A stretch of DNA of 64,000 bases, from positions 62,001-126,000 of the forward strand of contig CAVPTL010000011.1 in NCBI GenBank assembly GCA_963708725.1, in the 5' to 3' direction. The stretch's first letter is position 1. The number at the start of each line of letters is the position of its first letter. Under the pieces are notes generated by a model. The model was not told the origin of the DNA, did not search any database, and was given only the letters and a program-made list of their open reading frames with translations. The translations under genes were made by a program, and so were the position numbers. Source of the DNA: CAVPTL01 sp963708725. GTDB lineage: Bacteria > Actinomycetota > Thermoleophilia > Gaiellales > JAICJC01. Shown here one piece after another: positions 33,959-42,898 of the stretch.

Positions 33959-35706
33959 CAGACGCCCTCCTCGACCCAGGCGTTGTCGTCGTCGGCCCAC
34001 TCGACATCGATCATGTCGGACGCAGCACCGCCGGCGGGGACCATTGGATACACCTTTTCCTCGCGATCGACGCGGGCCTCGATCAGCACCGGCCCGCCCT
34101 CGGCCAGCGCGGCCTTGATGGCAATGTCGACCTCCTCGGGTGTCTCGCAGCGGTACGCGGGGATTCCGAAGGCGTCGGCGAGCTTGCAGTAGTCGGGCAT
34201 GTCCATGCTCAGGTCTGTCTCGGAGAAGCGCTCGTCGTGGAACAGCTCCTGCCACTGCCGCACCATTCCCAGCCAGCCGTTGTTGATGACCACGTGGATG
34301 GCGCCGATGTTGTACATCTTGGCGGTGGCGAGCTCCTGCATCGTCATCTGGAAGCAGCCGTCGCCGTCGATGTTGATCACGATCGCGTCGGGCCGGCCGA
34401 CCTTGGCGCCGATTGCGGCGGGAACGCCGAAGCCCATGGTGCCGAGACCGCCCGAGGTGAGCCAGTTTCGCGGCTTCTCGATCTTGAGGTACTGCGCCGC
34501 CCACATCTGGTGCTGACCGACGCCGGTCGTCCACACCACATCCTCGCCCTCGGTCAGGTCACGCAGCCGCTCGATCACGTACTCCGGCTTGAGCGGTTCG
34601 GTGCGGCGGTACTTGAACGGAAACTCTGCCTTCCATCCGCGCACCTGCTCCAGCCACGGTCTGGCCGGCGGCGGGCCACCGTTTCCGCGTGACTCGATCG
34701 CATCGGCGAGCTTGGGCACGATCAGCTCGAGCGAACCGACGATCGGAATCTGAGCGTTGCGGTTCTTGCTGATCTCGGCCGGGTCGACGTCCATGTGGAT
34801 CACCTTGGCACCGGGTGCGAACAGGTCGAGCTTGCCGGTCACGCGGTCGTCGAACCGGGAGCCGCAGGCGATCAGCAGGTCGCACCGGTTCATCGCCCAG
34901 TTCGCAGCCTTCGAGCCGTGCATGCCGGGCAGACCGATGCAGAGCGGATGCGAGTCGGGAAAGACACCCTTGGCCATCAGCGTTGTCACCACCGGCATCT
35001 GCACCGCCTCGGCCACGCGGATCAGGTCGGCCGGGTCGACGTCCGCGTTGACCGCGCCACCGCCGATGTAGAACACCGGGCGCTCAGCGGTGAGGATCGC
35101 TTCGGCAGCGGTGATGATCTGCTTGGGATGTCCGTGCCGCGACGGCTTGTAGCCGGGGATGTCGACCTGCCGTGGGTAGGCGAAATCAAACGACGCGAGC
35201 TGGAGGTCCTTGGGAATGTCGATCAGCACCGGGCCGGGCCGTCCGCTGCGGGCGATGTGGAACGCTTCCTTGAACACGCGCGGAATGTCCTCGACGTCGG
35301 ACACCAGCCACGAGTGCTTCACGATCGGCATCGTGATGCCGGTGATGTCGGCCTCCTGGAATGCGTCGGTGCCGATCAGGTACGTCTGCACCTGGCCGGT
35401 GATGCACACCAGCGGGGTCGAGTCGAGGTATGCGTCGGCGATCGGAGTGACCAGGTTGGTCGCCCCGGGGCCCGATGTGGCGATGGCGACGCCGACCTTG
35501 CCAGTCGCCCGGGCATAGCCCTGGGCCATGTGTCCCGCGCCCTGCTCGTGGCGCACGAGGTAGTGGCGGACGGTGTGCTCGAAGTTCGCCCACGCGTCGT
35601 ACAGCGGCAGGATCGCGCCGCCTGGAAGCCCGAAAACGTCGGTGACGCCTTCGGCCTCGAGGCAACGTATGACCGCTTCGGCTCCAGTGATCCGGCGTTT
35701 ATCCAT
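33958..35706 (-). CDS. ilvB: Acetolactate synthase large subunit
   Basis: A 582-residue thiamine-diphosphate enzyme that forms acetolactate and acetohydroxybutyrate. The catalytic glutamate is in VRHEQGAGHMAQGYARATG near residue 53. The ThDP-binding GDGCFQMTMQELATAKMYNIGAIHVVINN segment lies near residue 430. The ATG at 35706 (MDKRRITGAEAV) overlaps the end of leuB by 8 bases; the frame is open further upstream only as a shadow of leuB. Confidence 0.98.
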   Translation of the reverse strand: MDKRRITGAEAVIRCLEAEGVTDVFGLPGGAILPLYDAWANFEHTVRHYLVRHEQGAGHMAQGYARATGKVGVAIATSGPGATNLVTPIADAYLDSTPLVCITGQVQTYLIGTDAFQEADITGITMPIVKHSWLVSDVEDIPRVFKEAFHIARSGRPGPVLIDIPKDLQLASFDFAYPRQVDIPGYKPSRHGHPKQIITAAEAILTAERPVFYIGGGAVNADVDPADLIRVAEAVQMPVVTTLMAKGVFPDSHPLCIGLPGMHGSKAANWAMNRCDLLIACGSRFDDRVTGKLDLFAPGAKVIHMDVDPAEISKNRNAQIPIVGSLELIVPKLADAIESRGNGGPPPARPWLEQVRGWKAEFPFKYRRTEPLKPEYVIERLRDLTEGEDVVWTTGVGQHQMWAAQYLKIEKPRNWLTSGGLGTMGFGVPAAIGAKVGRPDAIVINIDGDGCFQMTMQELATAKMYNIGAIHVVINNGWLGMVRQWQELFHDERFSETDLSMDMPDYCKLADAFGIPAYRCETPEEVDIAIKAALAEGGPVLIEARVDREEKVYPMVPAGGAASDMIDVEWADDDNAWVEEGV

Positions 35707-36787
35707 GGGCGATCGGTTCAGAATACGGGCGGTCGGCGAACTCTGCTCCGGCACTCGCGTGCTGGGGCAGCTCGGCGCACACTTCCTGGCCGACCTCCCA
35801 CGTGGTGTAGGCCCGGCCGCCATGGATCTGGTCGGCAGTGGAGATGCCGCGCGCAAGCACGGCGTCGGTGGCCTCGATGATCGCGCGGCCGATGTCACGA
35901 CGGTCGAGACCGTAGGTGAACATCATCGCGACCGAGAGGATCATGGCGATCGGGTTGGCCGCTCCCTGACCGGCGATGTCGGGCGCCGATCCATGCACGG
36001 GCTCAAAGATCCCCGGGGCCTGAGCGCCGAGCGAGGCCGAGGGGGCGAGCCCCAGTCCGCCACCGACAGCGGCGGCCAGGTCGGACAGGATGTCGCCGAA
36101 CAGGTTCTCGGTCAGGATCACGTCGTAGCGTTCAGGAGTGGTCGCGAGGTTCATCGCGAACGAGTCCACCAGCTCGTGGGTGAGCTTCAGCTCGGGGGCC
36201 TCGGCCTCGTGCAACTCGGTGACGACTCGTCGCCACAGCTTCGATGTGGCCAACACGTTTGCCTTGTCGACGCTGACCACGCGGCCGCTGCGGCGGCGCG
36301 CCAGGCGAAACGCCCAGCGCGTGACCCGCTCGATCTGCTCGCGTGTATAGGAGCTGAGGTCAGAGGCGGCGTCGTCGGTGAGCGCCTTCTTGCCGAAGTA
36401 GGCACCGCCGGTGAGTTCGCGAACGACGATCAGGTCGATGCCGCCCTGTCGCACCGGCCTCAGGTTTGCGAAGGTGTCGAGCTCCTTGCGGAGGTCGAGC
36501 AGTCCCTGCTCGGGCCGCACCGGCGAGGACTCCCAGCGGGGGCCGCCGACGGCGCCGAGCAGCACCGCGTCGGAGGCCCGCACGGCCGCGCGAACGTGCG
36601 CGGGAAACGGGTCGCCGTGGCGGTCGATGGCCTCGCCGCCGAAGGGCAGGTGCACCTGACGCACGCGCGCACCGAAGAGCGCCGAGACGGCATCGATGAC
36701 GCGGCCGGCCTCGGCCATTACCTCGGGGCCGACGCCGTCGCCCGAGAGGCACGCGACGATGGGGATTGGTCGGGGGGTGTTGGTCAT
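35699..36787 (-). CDS. leuB: 3-isopropylmalate dehydrogenase
   Basis: A 362-residue enzyme that oxidises and decarboxylates 3-isopropylmalate. The N-terminal PIVACLSGDGVGPEVM, the ELTGGAYFG segment, VDKANVL and the DILSDLAAAVGGGLGLAPSA metal and nucleotide segments are clear. The start is either ATG at 36787, sharing one base with the leuA stop, or GTG at 36790 overlapping it by GTGA. It continues into ilvB. Confidence 0.97.
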   Translation of the reverse strand: MTNTPRPIPIVACLSGDGVGPEVMAEAGRVIDAVSALFGARVRQVHLPFGGEAIDRHGDPFPAHVRAAVRASDAVLLGAVGGPRWESSPVRPEQGLLDLRKELDTFANLRPVRQGGIDLIVVRELTGGAYFGKKALTDDAASDLSSYTREQIERVTRWAFRLARRRSGRVVSVDKANVLATSKLWRRVVTELHEAEAPELKLTHELVDSFAMNLATTPERYDVILTENLFGDILSDLAAAVGGGLGLAPSASLGAQAPGIFEPVHGSAPDIAGQGAANPIAMILSVAMMFTYGLDRRDIGRAIIEATDAVLARGISTADQIHGGRAYTTWEVGQEVCAELPQHASAGAEFADRPYSEPIAHG

Positions 36788-38340
36788 CACACTCCTATCG
36801 GCGCCTGTTCCGGCTCGGTGGCTGCCTTGGCATGGGCGCAGGCCCGCAAGTATGCCTCAGCGGATGCTTCGGTCACGTCGGTCGAGACGGCCTGGCTTGT
36901 GTATGTGCGGTCATGGGACTCGACCACGATCCGCACCTCGCCCAGTGCGTCGGCTCCGCCGGTGACGGCGCTGATTGCATACTCGACCAGTGTGATCGGG
37001 ATGTCCATCAGTTCGTTGATGGCGGCAAACGCTGCGTCCACGGGGCCGTCTCCGGAGCCGGTGGCGCTCTGCTCACCGTCCGTGCCGTCGATGGTCACCT
37101 CCGCGACCGACCGCTCGCCCGTGCGGGTCGAGATCGCCAGCGACACCAGCCGGTAGAGCTGCTTTCGCTCGCGCAGTGAATCGGAGGCAATCGCCTCGAG
37201 ATCGAGCGAGGTGATCTTGCCTTTGCGATCGGCAATCGCCTTGAAGTGCACGAACGCCTGCTTCAGCTCGTCGCCCTCGATGGTGTAACCCAGATCGGCG
37301 AATGCCTGGCGCAACGCGTGCCGTCCGGAGTGCTTGCCCAACACGATGTCAGAACCCTCGAGACCGACCGATTCGGCGTCCATGATCTCGTACGTGCGGC
37401 GATGGGCCAGCACGCCGTGCTGATGAATACCGGCCTCGTGTGCAAACGCGTTTCGACCCACGATCGCCTTGTTGGGTTGAACCACATACCCCGTCAGCCG
37501 CGACACCATTCGTGACGTACGCACAATCTCTCGGGTGTTGATGTTTGTACTCAGACCGAAACGGGGCTTGCGGGTCGCCAGCAGCATCACAATCTCTTCC
37601 ATCGAGGCGTTTCCCGCGCGCTCACCGATACCGTTGATCGTGCACTCGACCTGACGCGCGCCGGCCTCGATCCCCGCCAGAGAGTTGGCGACTCCCAGCC
37701 CCAGATCGTCGTGACAGTGCACCGACAACACAACCCCGTCCAGTTCGGGAACGCGATCGCGCAGACCGGTGAGGATCTCGATGTACTCGTCGGGCACGGT
37801 GTAGCCGACCGTGTCGGGAATGTTGATCGTGGTTGCCCCAGCTGCGATGGCGGTGCGTACGACGCTCGCCATGAACTCGGGATCGCTGCGAGTCGCGTCC
37901 TCACACGAGAACTCGACATCCGAGCAGAACTGCTTTGCCTTTCGTACCGACGCATCCGCGCCGGCGATGACCTGCTCGCGGGTCATCCGCAACTTGTGTT
38001 CCATATGGATATCGGAGGTTGCAATGAAGATGTGGATCCGCGGGCTCTTGGCATCCTGGAGGGCCTCGATGCACGCGTCCACGTCCTCCAGGTTCGTGCG
38101 GGCCAGCGACGCAACGGTGCACTCGACAGCCTGGCTCACGGCACGAATACCCTCGATCTCGCCGGGGGATGAGATGGCAAAGCCGGCCTCGATGATGTCG
38201 ACGCCCAGCCGCTCCAGCTGGCGGGCGATCTCGATCTTCTCGTGGGCATTGAGAGCGATCCCCGGCGATTGCTCTCCATCTCGCAGGGTCGTATCAAATA
38301 TTCGGACAGTGTCCCGTCCGGCAGGCACATTCGAACTCAT
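36787..38340 (-). CDS. leuA: 2-isopropylmalate synthase
   Basis: A 517-residue enzyme that condenses 2-ketoisovalerate and acetyl-CoA. The HMGL-like barrel starts with RIFDTTLRDGEQSPGIALN; metal ligands include SVHCHDDLGLGVANS, and GIGERAGNASMEEIVM follows. The C-terminal LeuA regulatory domain, the leucine-binding allosteric site in this family, is present. The ATG at 38340 is chosen because AGGAGG (38355-38350) lies 9 bases upstream; an ATG at 38349 would touch this site. The first structural gene of the operon, it follows a leader with leucine codons. Confidence 0.97.
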   Translation of the reverse strand: MSSNVPAGRDTVRIFDTTLRDGEQSPGIALNAHEKIEIARQLERLGVDIIEAGFAISSPGEIEGIRAVSQAVECTVASLARTNLEDVDACIEALQDAKSPRIHIFIATSDIHMEHKLRMTREQVIAGADASVRKAKQFCSDVEFSCEDATRSDPEFMASVVRTAIAAGATTINIPDTVGYTVPDEYIEILTGLRDRVPELDGVVLSVHCHDDLGLGVANSLAGIEAGARQVECTINGIGERAGNASMEEIVMLLATRKPRFGLSTNINTREIVRTSRMVSRLTGYVVQPNKAIVGRNAFAHEAGIHQHGVLAHRRTYEIMDAESVGLEGSDIVLGKHSGRHALRQAFADLGYTIEGDELKQAFVHFKAIADRKGKITSLDLEAIASDSLRERKQLYRLVSLAISTRTGERSVAEVTIDGTDGEQSATGSGDGPVDAAFAAINELMDIPITLVEYAISAVTGGADALGEVRIVVESHDRTYTSQAVSTDVTEASAEAYLRACAHAKAATEPEQAPIGV

Positions 38341-38443
38341 GACGTACATCCTCCTCGATATGGGGGAGATGCGGACGCACCTCTCCCGTTCGGCTTCGGC
38401 GTATGCGCCGGTGCTCGGCGCGTGGGTGCAGTAGCTCGCCCTA
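38341..38443 (-). promoter_or_regulatory. leuA leader hairpins and ribosome-binding site
   Basis: Three helices can form on the minus strand between the leader-peptide end and leuA. One is 38435-38441 with 38446-38452, which holds the leader stop codon in its loop region. Another is a CGGCG/CGCCG hairpin near 38400. The third is GGGAGA/TCTCCC (38364-38387) just before the ribosome-binding site. The site and its flank CGAGGAG is complementary to the first leucine codons CTCCTCG (38470-38464), and ATCGAGG to CCTCGAT (38478-38472). No T run follows any hairpin, so control of translation is more likely than termination. Confidence 0.6.
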
Positions 38444-38560
38444 CTGGGCGAGAAGCAGAAGGCCGAGGAGAATCGAGGAAGAACGCGGCGAGCACCCGAC
38501 AGGACGCCCGCTCAAGCGCGAGCGGGCTTCGGTCTCCTGAATTCGGTGAGCAGCGGTCAT
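38441..38560 (-). CDS. leuL: Leucine-rich leader peptide of the leuA operon
   Basis: A 39-codon frame that ends in SSSILLGLLLLAQ, with six leucines in the last nine codons, ends 100 bases before leuA. It starts about 4 bases after the predicted transcription start. Leader peptides rich in the end-product amino acid are the classical sensors of charged tRNA in attenuation. A hairpin 38506-38513 with 38520-38527 lies within the coding part. Upstream in-frame ATG codons at 38572 and 38632 are excluded by the promoter position. The name is functional, not taken from a match. Confidence 0.7.
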   Translation of the reverse strand: MTAAHRIQETEARSRLSGRPVGCSPRSSSILLGLLLLAQ

Positions 38561-38570
38561 CGTGGGGCAC

Positions 38571-38599
38571 ATGGTAGGCGAGCGCTGAGGATTCGTCAA
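38571..38599 (-). promoter_or_regulatory. leuA operon promoter
   Basis: TTGACG (38599-38594) and TACCAT (38576-38571) are separated by exactly 17 bases on the minus strand, close to the primary sigma consensus. The predicted start is about 4 bases before the leader-peptide ATG. From here to 38707 the sequence holds only the divergent promoter of the next gene, with TATAAA at 38662-38667. Confidence 0.75.
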
Positions 38600-38707
38600 C
38601 CGGTATCGGCAGCGGCCTTCCGATATTGCCATGATCGCGGTCGCTTGCAGGGGATTTCGTGTATAAATGTCAGCCCAGAGTTATCGCTAACTACAACGAG
38701 GTGCAAC

Positions 38708-39124
38708 ATGCCGCGGTCAGGCGTCATCGGAGAACAAATTTACGATCAGGTTGAGAAGCTTGTGGCGGATGGAATGAACCGCACCCAGGCCTTCGCCGAG
38801 ATCTCAAAGCAGTCCGGCCGGCAAGCAGGCACCGTCGCTGCGAACTATTACCGTGTCGCGCGTAAGCGCGCCGGTGGGTCGCTGCGTAAGAGCAAGGCCG
38901 CGGCGCCCGCACGCAAGCCGCGCCAGACCGCGTCCAAGGGCGGCCGCCCTCGCGGTTCAGGCACCCGTCGCAGCGCTGCTGAATCAAACGGCGGCGACAT
39001 CGACGCACTGGCCGCGCAGCTGGTCGCAAGCGTCGAGGCGCTCGCGGCGGCCGTCAAGGCCCAGGGAGCCGAGGTCAGCGAGCTTCGGTCGCGTCTCGAC
39101 GGCGTCAAGAAACTGCTCGGATAA
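38708..39124 (+). CDS. Small basic DNA-binding (nucleoid-like) protein
   Basis: A 138-residue protein in three parts. The N-terminus (residues 5-55) looks like a helix-turn-helix (LVADGMNRTQAFAEISKQSGRQAGTVAANYYRV). The middle (56-100) is a Lys/Arg/Ala/Pro-rich tail with AT-hook-like GGRPRGSG. The end (105-138) is a coiled coil with leucines. This combination suggests a nucleoid-associated protein that oligomerises, but I do not recognise a named family. TATAAA (38662) and GAGGTG before the ATG support the start. It is divergent from the leuA operon and 25 bases upstream of the ATP-grasp gene. Confidence 0.75.
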   Translation: MPRSGVIGEQIYDQVEKLVADGMNRTQAFAEISKQSGRQAGTVAANYYRVARKRAGGSLRKSKAAAPARKPRQTASKGGRPRGSGTRRSAAESNGGDIDALAAQLVASVEALAAAVKAQGAEVSELRSRLDGVKKLLG

Positions 39125-39149
39125 CCCCGCCGACTGCTGGGGGGCGGCG

Positions 39150-40622
39150 ATGGGTAAGAAAAAGCACAAACGACCTCAACTGAACGGGGTCTCGGAGATC
39201 CGTGCGTATTTGCGCACGAATCCCACTCCCGTGTACTTCATCTCGCCCACGGCGTTTAATCTGATGGGGCTCGACCGGTGGGTGCAAAATCTCTACTACG
39301 TGACGTATTTCGACTCGTACGAGGGCGGACATCCCCGGGTTTTCGTCCCCAGCGAACGGGACGCTCGCGAGTTCAACTCGATGGAAGAGATTTGCAACTA
39401 CCTGCTGGGCCACAAGCAGGTGATCGATTTCATTCACGGCCACGGACCGACGGGCAAGGCCTGCTTCGTGATGTTCGACGAGCGCACCGAAGAGCTCGCG
39501 GCCGACGCCGGCCTGGAGGTCATTCACCCCACGGCCAAGCTGCGAGGGCGGCTCGACTCCAAGATCGTCACCACCAAGATCGGTAACCGGGCGCGCGTAC
39601 CCAGCGTGCCCAACGTGCTGGCTCGAGCCGACAGCTACGCAGATCTCAAGAAGCTGGCGGCCGATGCGGGGCTCGGCGACCGACTCGTCGTGCAGACGCC
39701 GTATGGGGACTCGGGCCGTACGACCTATTTCATCAACTCGAGCGGCGACTGGGACAAACATTCCAAAGCGATGGCCGGACAAGAGCTCAAAGTGATGAAA
39801 CGCATTCGACCGCTGGAGGTGTGCGTGGAGGCGGTCATCACAAAGTACGGAACGCTGGTGGGACCATACGTCGCCTCACTCGTTGGCTATCCCGAGTTGA
39901 CGCCGTATGCGGGAGGCTGGTGCGGGAACGACATCTATCCGGCGGTGCTCACCGAAAAGCAGCGAAAGAAGGCGTCCAAGATGACGCAACGGCTGGGCGC
40001 CGAACTCGCGAAAGAGGGATACAAGGGCTTCTTCGAAGTCGACTACCTGGTCGATGTCGACACCGGAGAGCTGTATCTCGGCGAGCTGAACCCCCGGGTG
40101 TCAGGGCTCTCGCCGATTACGCATGTGACCTTGGCCGCATACGCCGACATGCCGCTGTTTCTGTTTCACCTGCTCGAGTACCTCGACGTCGACTACGTCA
40201 TCGACGTGGACGAGATCAACGAGCGCTGGTCGCGTCTGGCCGCAGATGACGAGTGGAGTCAGTTGATCATCAAGGAGACCGACGATCGGGTGGAGCTGCT
40301 CACGCGCGCGCCTCGCACGGGGATCTGGCATCTCGACGAGAACGGTCAGTTCCGCTTCCGCCGGTGGGCGCACGATTGGCACTCGATCATCGACGAGTCC
40401 GAGGCGTTCTATCTCCGGGTGGCTGCCCCGGGCGACTATCGCTACAAGGGCGCCGATCTGGGCGTACTGGTAACCCGCGGCCGGATGCAGACAGACGACC
40501 ACCGCCTGACCGAGCGGTGTCACACCTGGATCGACGGCATCAAGAGTCACTACGCCGGCAAGGCTGTGAGCACCGAAGAGGATCGGCCGCCGCTCGATCC
40601 GTTCGCGTTCAAGCTGGGTTGA
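39150..40622 (+). CDS. ATP-grasp domain protein, substrate unknown
   Basis: A 490-residue protein with an N-terminal pre-ATP-grasp region and an ATP-grasp fold. Visible are VVQTPYGDSGRTTYFI (residues about 183-198), the magnesium-site ELYLGELNPRVSGLSP near residue 310 and GFFEVDYLVDVDTG. It is carboxylase/ligase-like and likely activates a carboxyl group as acyl phosphate. The partner substrates are unknown. GGGGGCGG precedes the ATG. It follows the nucleoid-like gene by 25 bases, which suggests an operon. Its end overlaps the convergent saccharopine-dehydrogenase-like gene by 14 bases. Confidence 0.75.
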   Translation: MGKKKHKRPQLNGVSEIRAYLRTNPTPVYFISPTAFNLMGLDRWVQNLYYVTYFDSYEGGHPRVFVPSERDAREFNSMEEICNYLLGHKQVIDFIHGHGPTGKACFVMFDERTEELAADAGLEVIHPTAKLRGRLDSKIVTTKIGNRARVPSVPNVLARADSYADLKKLAADAGLGDRLVVQTPYGDSGRTTYFINSSGDWDKHSKAMAGQELKVMKRIRPLEVCVEAVITKYGTLVGPYVASLVGYPELTPYAGGWCGNDIYPAVLTEKQRKKASKMTQRLGAELAKEGYKGFFEVDYLVDVDTGELYLGELNPRVSGLSPITHVTLAAYADMPLFLFHLLEYLDVDYVIDVDEINERWSRLAADDEWSQLIIKETDDRVELLTRAPRTGIWHLDENGQFRFRRWAHDWHSIIDESEAFYLRVAAPGDYRYKGADLGVLVTRGRMQTDDHRLTERCHTWIDGIKSHYAGKAVSTEEDRPPLDPFAFKLG

Positions 40623-41757
40623 GCGTCTCGGTGACCGACACGCCGTAGCGTTCGAGTCGCTCGAACAGCGGCCGGAACGGCACCGCGATCTCGCTGGGTA
40701 GAACGCCGCGGCCCTCGAGCTCGCCCGAGACGATCATGTTGGCGACCACCGCCGGGGGACAGGCGGTCGAAAGTACACCGCCGCCGAACGCCAGCCGGGG
40801 CACCGACTGGGTCAGGCATTCGACCACCGCAACCCCGGCGGCACCGTACGCCTCGATCCGGTGGATGCCAAACGTCTGGAGACTGGGGGAGGTGCGAGGC
40901 AGCTGGGCCAGCAGCGTGAGCAGCACCGCCCGCGGGACGACCTGTTGGCCGCGCACGTCAATCGCCTCGGTCGAGGCCAGTCCAAGGTTGGTGATCAGGC
41001 GCACGCGTTCGAGAAAGGCCGGGTTCAGCGAGAGCTGGAAGCTCACCTCTCGCGCCCCGAACGAGCGGGGGAAGGTCGCCTGCTCCGAGTGGATCGTGAA
41101 GATCGTGGAGGCCGGCCCGATCGGATCGCCGAACTCGACCACGCCCGCATCCGACATCGGTTCGAGGTACTGAACCTCTCCGCCCCGCACGACCGGGGTC
41201 GGCATCGACAGCTCGTCGAGGATCGTCTCAACCGCATACGGTGCAACCAGCGGCCCCGCGGGCGGGTCGGGGTCGCGGCCGGCGGCGCCCACCACGATCC
41301 GGTCGACCTGTCCGCCGAGCAGCTCCACGGCGCGCGCGGCCATCACGTTTGTCTTGCCCGGAGTCGAGCCCATCCCGAGCACGGCCAGCAGATCGGCCTC
41401 GCGAAACTCCGCGTCAAGCGCGAGCTGTTCGCCGGTGACGTGAAACAAGCCCCCGAGGTCGAGATAGTGGGCACCGACCCGCAGGGCGGCGCGCATGGCG
41501 TCGAGGTTGATGCGATACGCCGCGGTGTTCAAGAGCAGCGCCGACCCTTCGAGGGCGGTGGTGCTGGCGGCGGCGTCGCGGATGTCAAGCGATCCCGCGT
41601 GCGCCTTGCCTCCGCCGTATTCGCTCGCAACCTCGGTCGCGCGCTCGACGTTCATATCCAGGCACCGGATCTCCGAGACGGCGTCGTGCTCTGCGAGGCT
41701 TGCCACGATCGCCGGCCCGATGATGCCACCGGCGCCCACCACCGAGACGACGCTCAT
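40609..41757 (-). CDS. Saccharopine dehydrogenase-like NAD(P)-binding protein
   Basis: A 382-residue protein with the N-terminal nucleotide motif VVSVVGAGGIIGPAIVASL and the DLGGLFHVTGEQL and GMGSTPGKTNVMA segments of the saccharopine dehydrogenase/carboxynorspermidine synthase family. It probably acts on an imino acid or amino acid conjugate. Its ATG overlaps the stop of the PucR gene, which follows an aminotransferase gene, so all three likely serve one amine or amino acid pathway. The substrate is not determined. Confidence 0.82.
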   Translation of the reverse strand: MSVVSVVGAGGIIGPAIVASLAEHDAVSEIRCLDMNVERATEVASEYGGGKAHAGSLDIRDAAASTTALEGSALLLNTAAYRINLDAMRAALRVGAHYLDLGGLFHVTGEQLALDAEFREADLLAVLGMGSTPGKTNVMAARAVELLGGQVDRIVVGAAGRDPDPPAGPLVAPYAVETILDELSMPTPVVRGGEVQYLEPMSDAGVVEFGDPIGPASTIFTIHSEQATFPRSFGAREVSFQLSLNPAFLERVRLITNLGLASTEAIDVRGQQVVPRAVLLTLLAQLPRTSPSLQTFGIHRIEAYGAAGVAVVECLTQSVPRLAFGGGVLSTACPPAVVANMIVSGELEGRGVLPSEIAVPFRPLFERLERYGVSVTETLNPA

Positions 41758-42890
41758 CCCACCACCTCGAGCTGACGCTCGCCGCGGCTGAGCTGCTCGG
41801 CGCGCAAGGCGAGCCACAGCTCCAGCCGATCGCGGGCATCGGTGAGATCGCGCCCGGTCAGCTGCTCGATCTTGCGTATCCGGTAGCGCAGCGTGTGGCG
41901 ATGCACGTTCATCGCCGCCGCGGCCTCGGCCCAGCGGCCGTTGGCTTCGATGTAGGCGGACAAGGTTGGGATCAACTCAGAGCCGTGGACGGCGTCGTGG
42001 GTCACCAGCGGCCCGAGCACAGCGTCGCAGTAGAGCTCGATTGCACGTTCGTCCTGAAGTGAGAGCAGAAGCTGCATCGAGCCAAGCTCGCGGAACGTCG
42101 AGACGCTCGGCTCCGCTCCCGCGACGTGCACGTCGAGCGCGTACAGAGCCTCGTCGTAGCAGCGGCGAAGCTGTGCCGGCTCATCGCGTACCCGACCGAC
42201 ACCGGCGGCCATCGCCCCGGTGCCCGTGAGCAGCTCGGCCGCGCGAGCCTCGGCGGCCGGATCATCGGCGGCCTCGATCAGCACGGCGACGATGCCATCC
42301 CGAACGCTGGTGGGCCCAGACCCGGTGGTGGCATCGGCAATCCGCGTCAGTGCGGCGGCGCTGTCGCCGTCGGCTCGCAGCATCACAAACGTCAGGGGCA
42401 GCGTTCCCCGCAGTCCAAACGCGCGGGTGCGCCGTCGCAGCTCGCGGGCGCTGATGTCGCCGGCCACGATCGCCTCGACGAGATCACCCGCCAGCCGTCG
42501 CTCGGTTTCGGCCACGCGCTGGTTCGAGATGCCGGTGAACACCGCCTCGGTGATCGCGATGAACGGGACGTGGTAGGGGATCGTGAACACGGGGAAGTTG
42601 CGGCGGTCAGCCGCCGCGCGCGCGGCTTCGGGTAGTTCGTCGAACCCGAAGCCAAGCCCGAGTCCAAGTCCCGCGAGGCCCCGGCCGGCGAGCAGCTCGA
42701 CGAACCGCACCGAGTCGGATTCCAGCGGGCGGCCGGTGGTCAGCAGGATCTCTCCGCCGCGCAACCACGGCGTGGGGTCGATCAGTTCGGAGCTGTGGAC
42801 CCAGCGCACCGGGGCCGAGGCTCCATCGGCCCCGGCCACCAGGTTCAGCTCGAGCTCGCTGAGTGCGACGATGTCTGAGACGGTGAGCAC
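41754..42890 (-). CDS. PucR family transcriptional regulator
   Basis: A 378-residue regulator. The N-terminal PucR-like ligand domain (MLTVSDIVALSELELNLVAG, WVHSSELIDPTPWLRGGEILLTTG) is followed by a GGDEF-like central part. The C-terminal helix-turn-helix is SAYIEANGRWAEAAAAMNVHRHTLRYRIRKIEQLTGRD. PucR regulators sense purine, GABA or other nitrogen metabolites. The GTG start is 9 bases after the aminotransferase stop. It probably controls the flanking amine genes and the divergent 4-aminobutyrate-type aminotransferase. Confidence 0.9.
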   Translation of the reverse strand: MLTVSDIVALSELELNLVAGADGASAPVRWVHSSELIDPTPWLRGGEILLTTGRPLESDSVRFVELLAGRGLAGLGLGLGFGFDELPEAARAAADRRNFPVFTIPYHVPFIAITEAVFTGISNQRVAETERRLAGDLVEAIVAGDISARELRRRTRAFGLRGTLPLTFVMLRADGDSAAALTRIADATTGSGPTSVRDGIVAVLIEAADDPAAEARAAELLTGTGAMAAGVGRVRDEPAQLRRCYDEALYALDVHVAGAEPSVSTFRELGSMQLLLSLQDERAIELYCDAVLGPLVTHDAVHGSELIPTLSAYIEANGRWAEAAAAMNVHRHTLRYRIRKIEQLTGRDLTDARDRLELWLALRAEQLSRGERQLEVVG

Positions 42891-42898
42891 CGGCGGTG

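Noticed and set aside
38341..38560. T-box riboswitch before leuA
   Set aside because: No AGGGTGGNACCGCG-type T-box sequence is present; the leucine-codon leader explains the region better.
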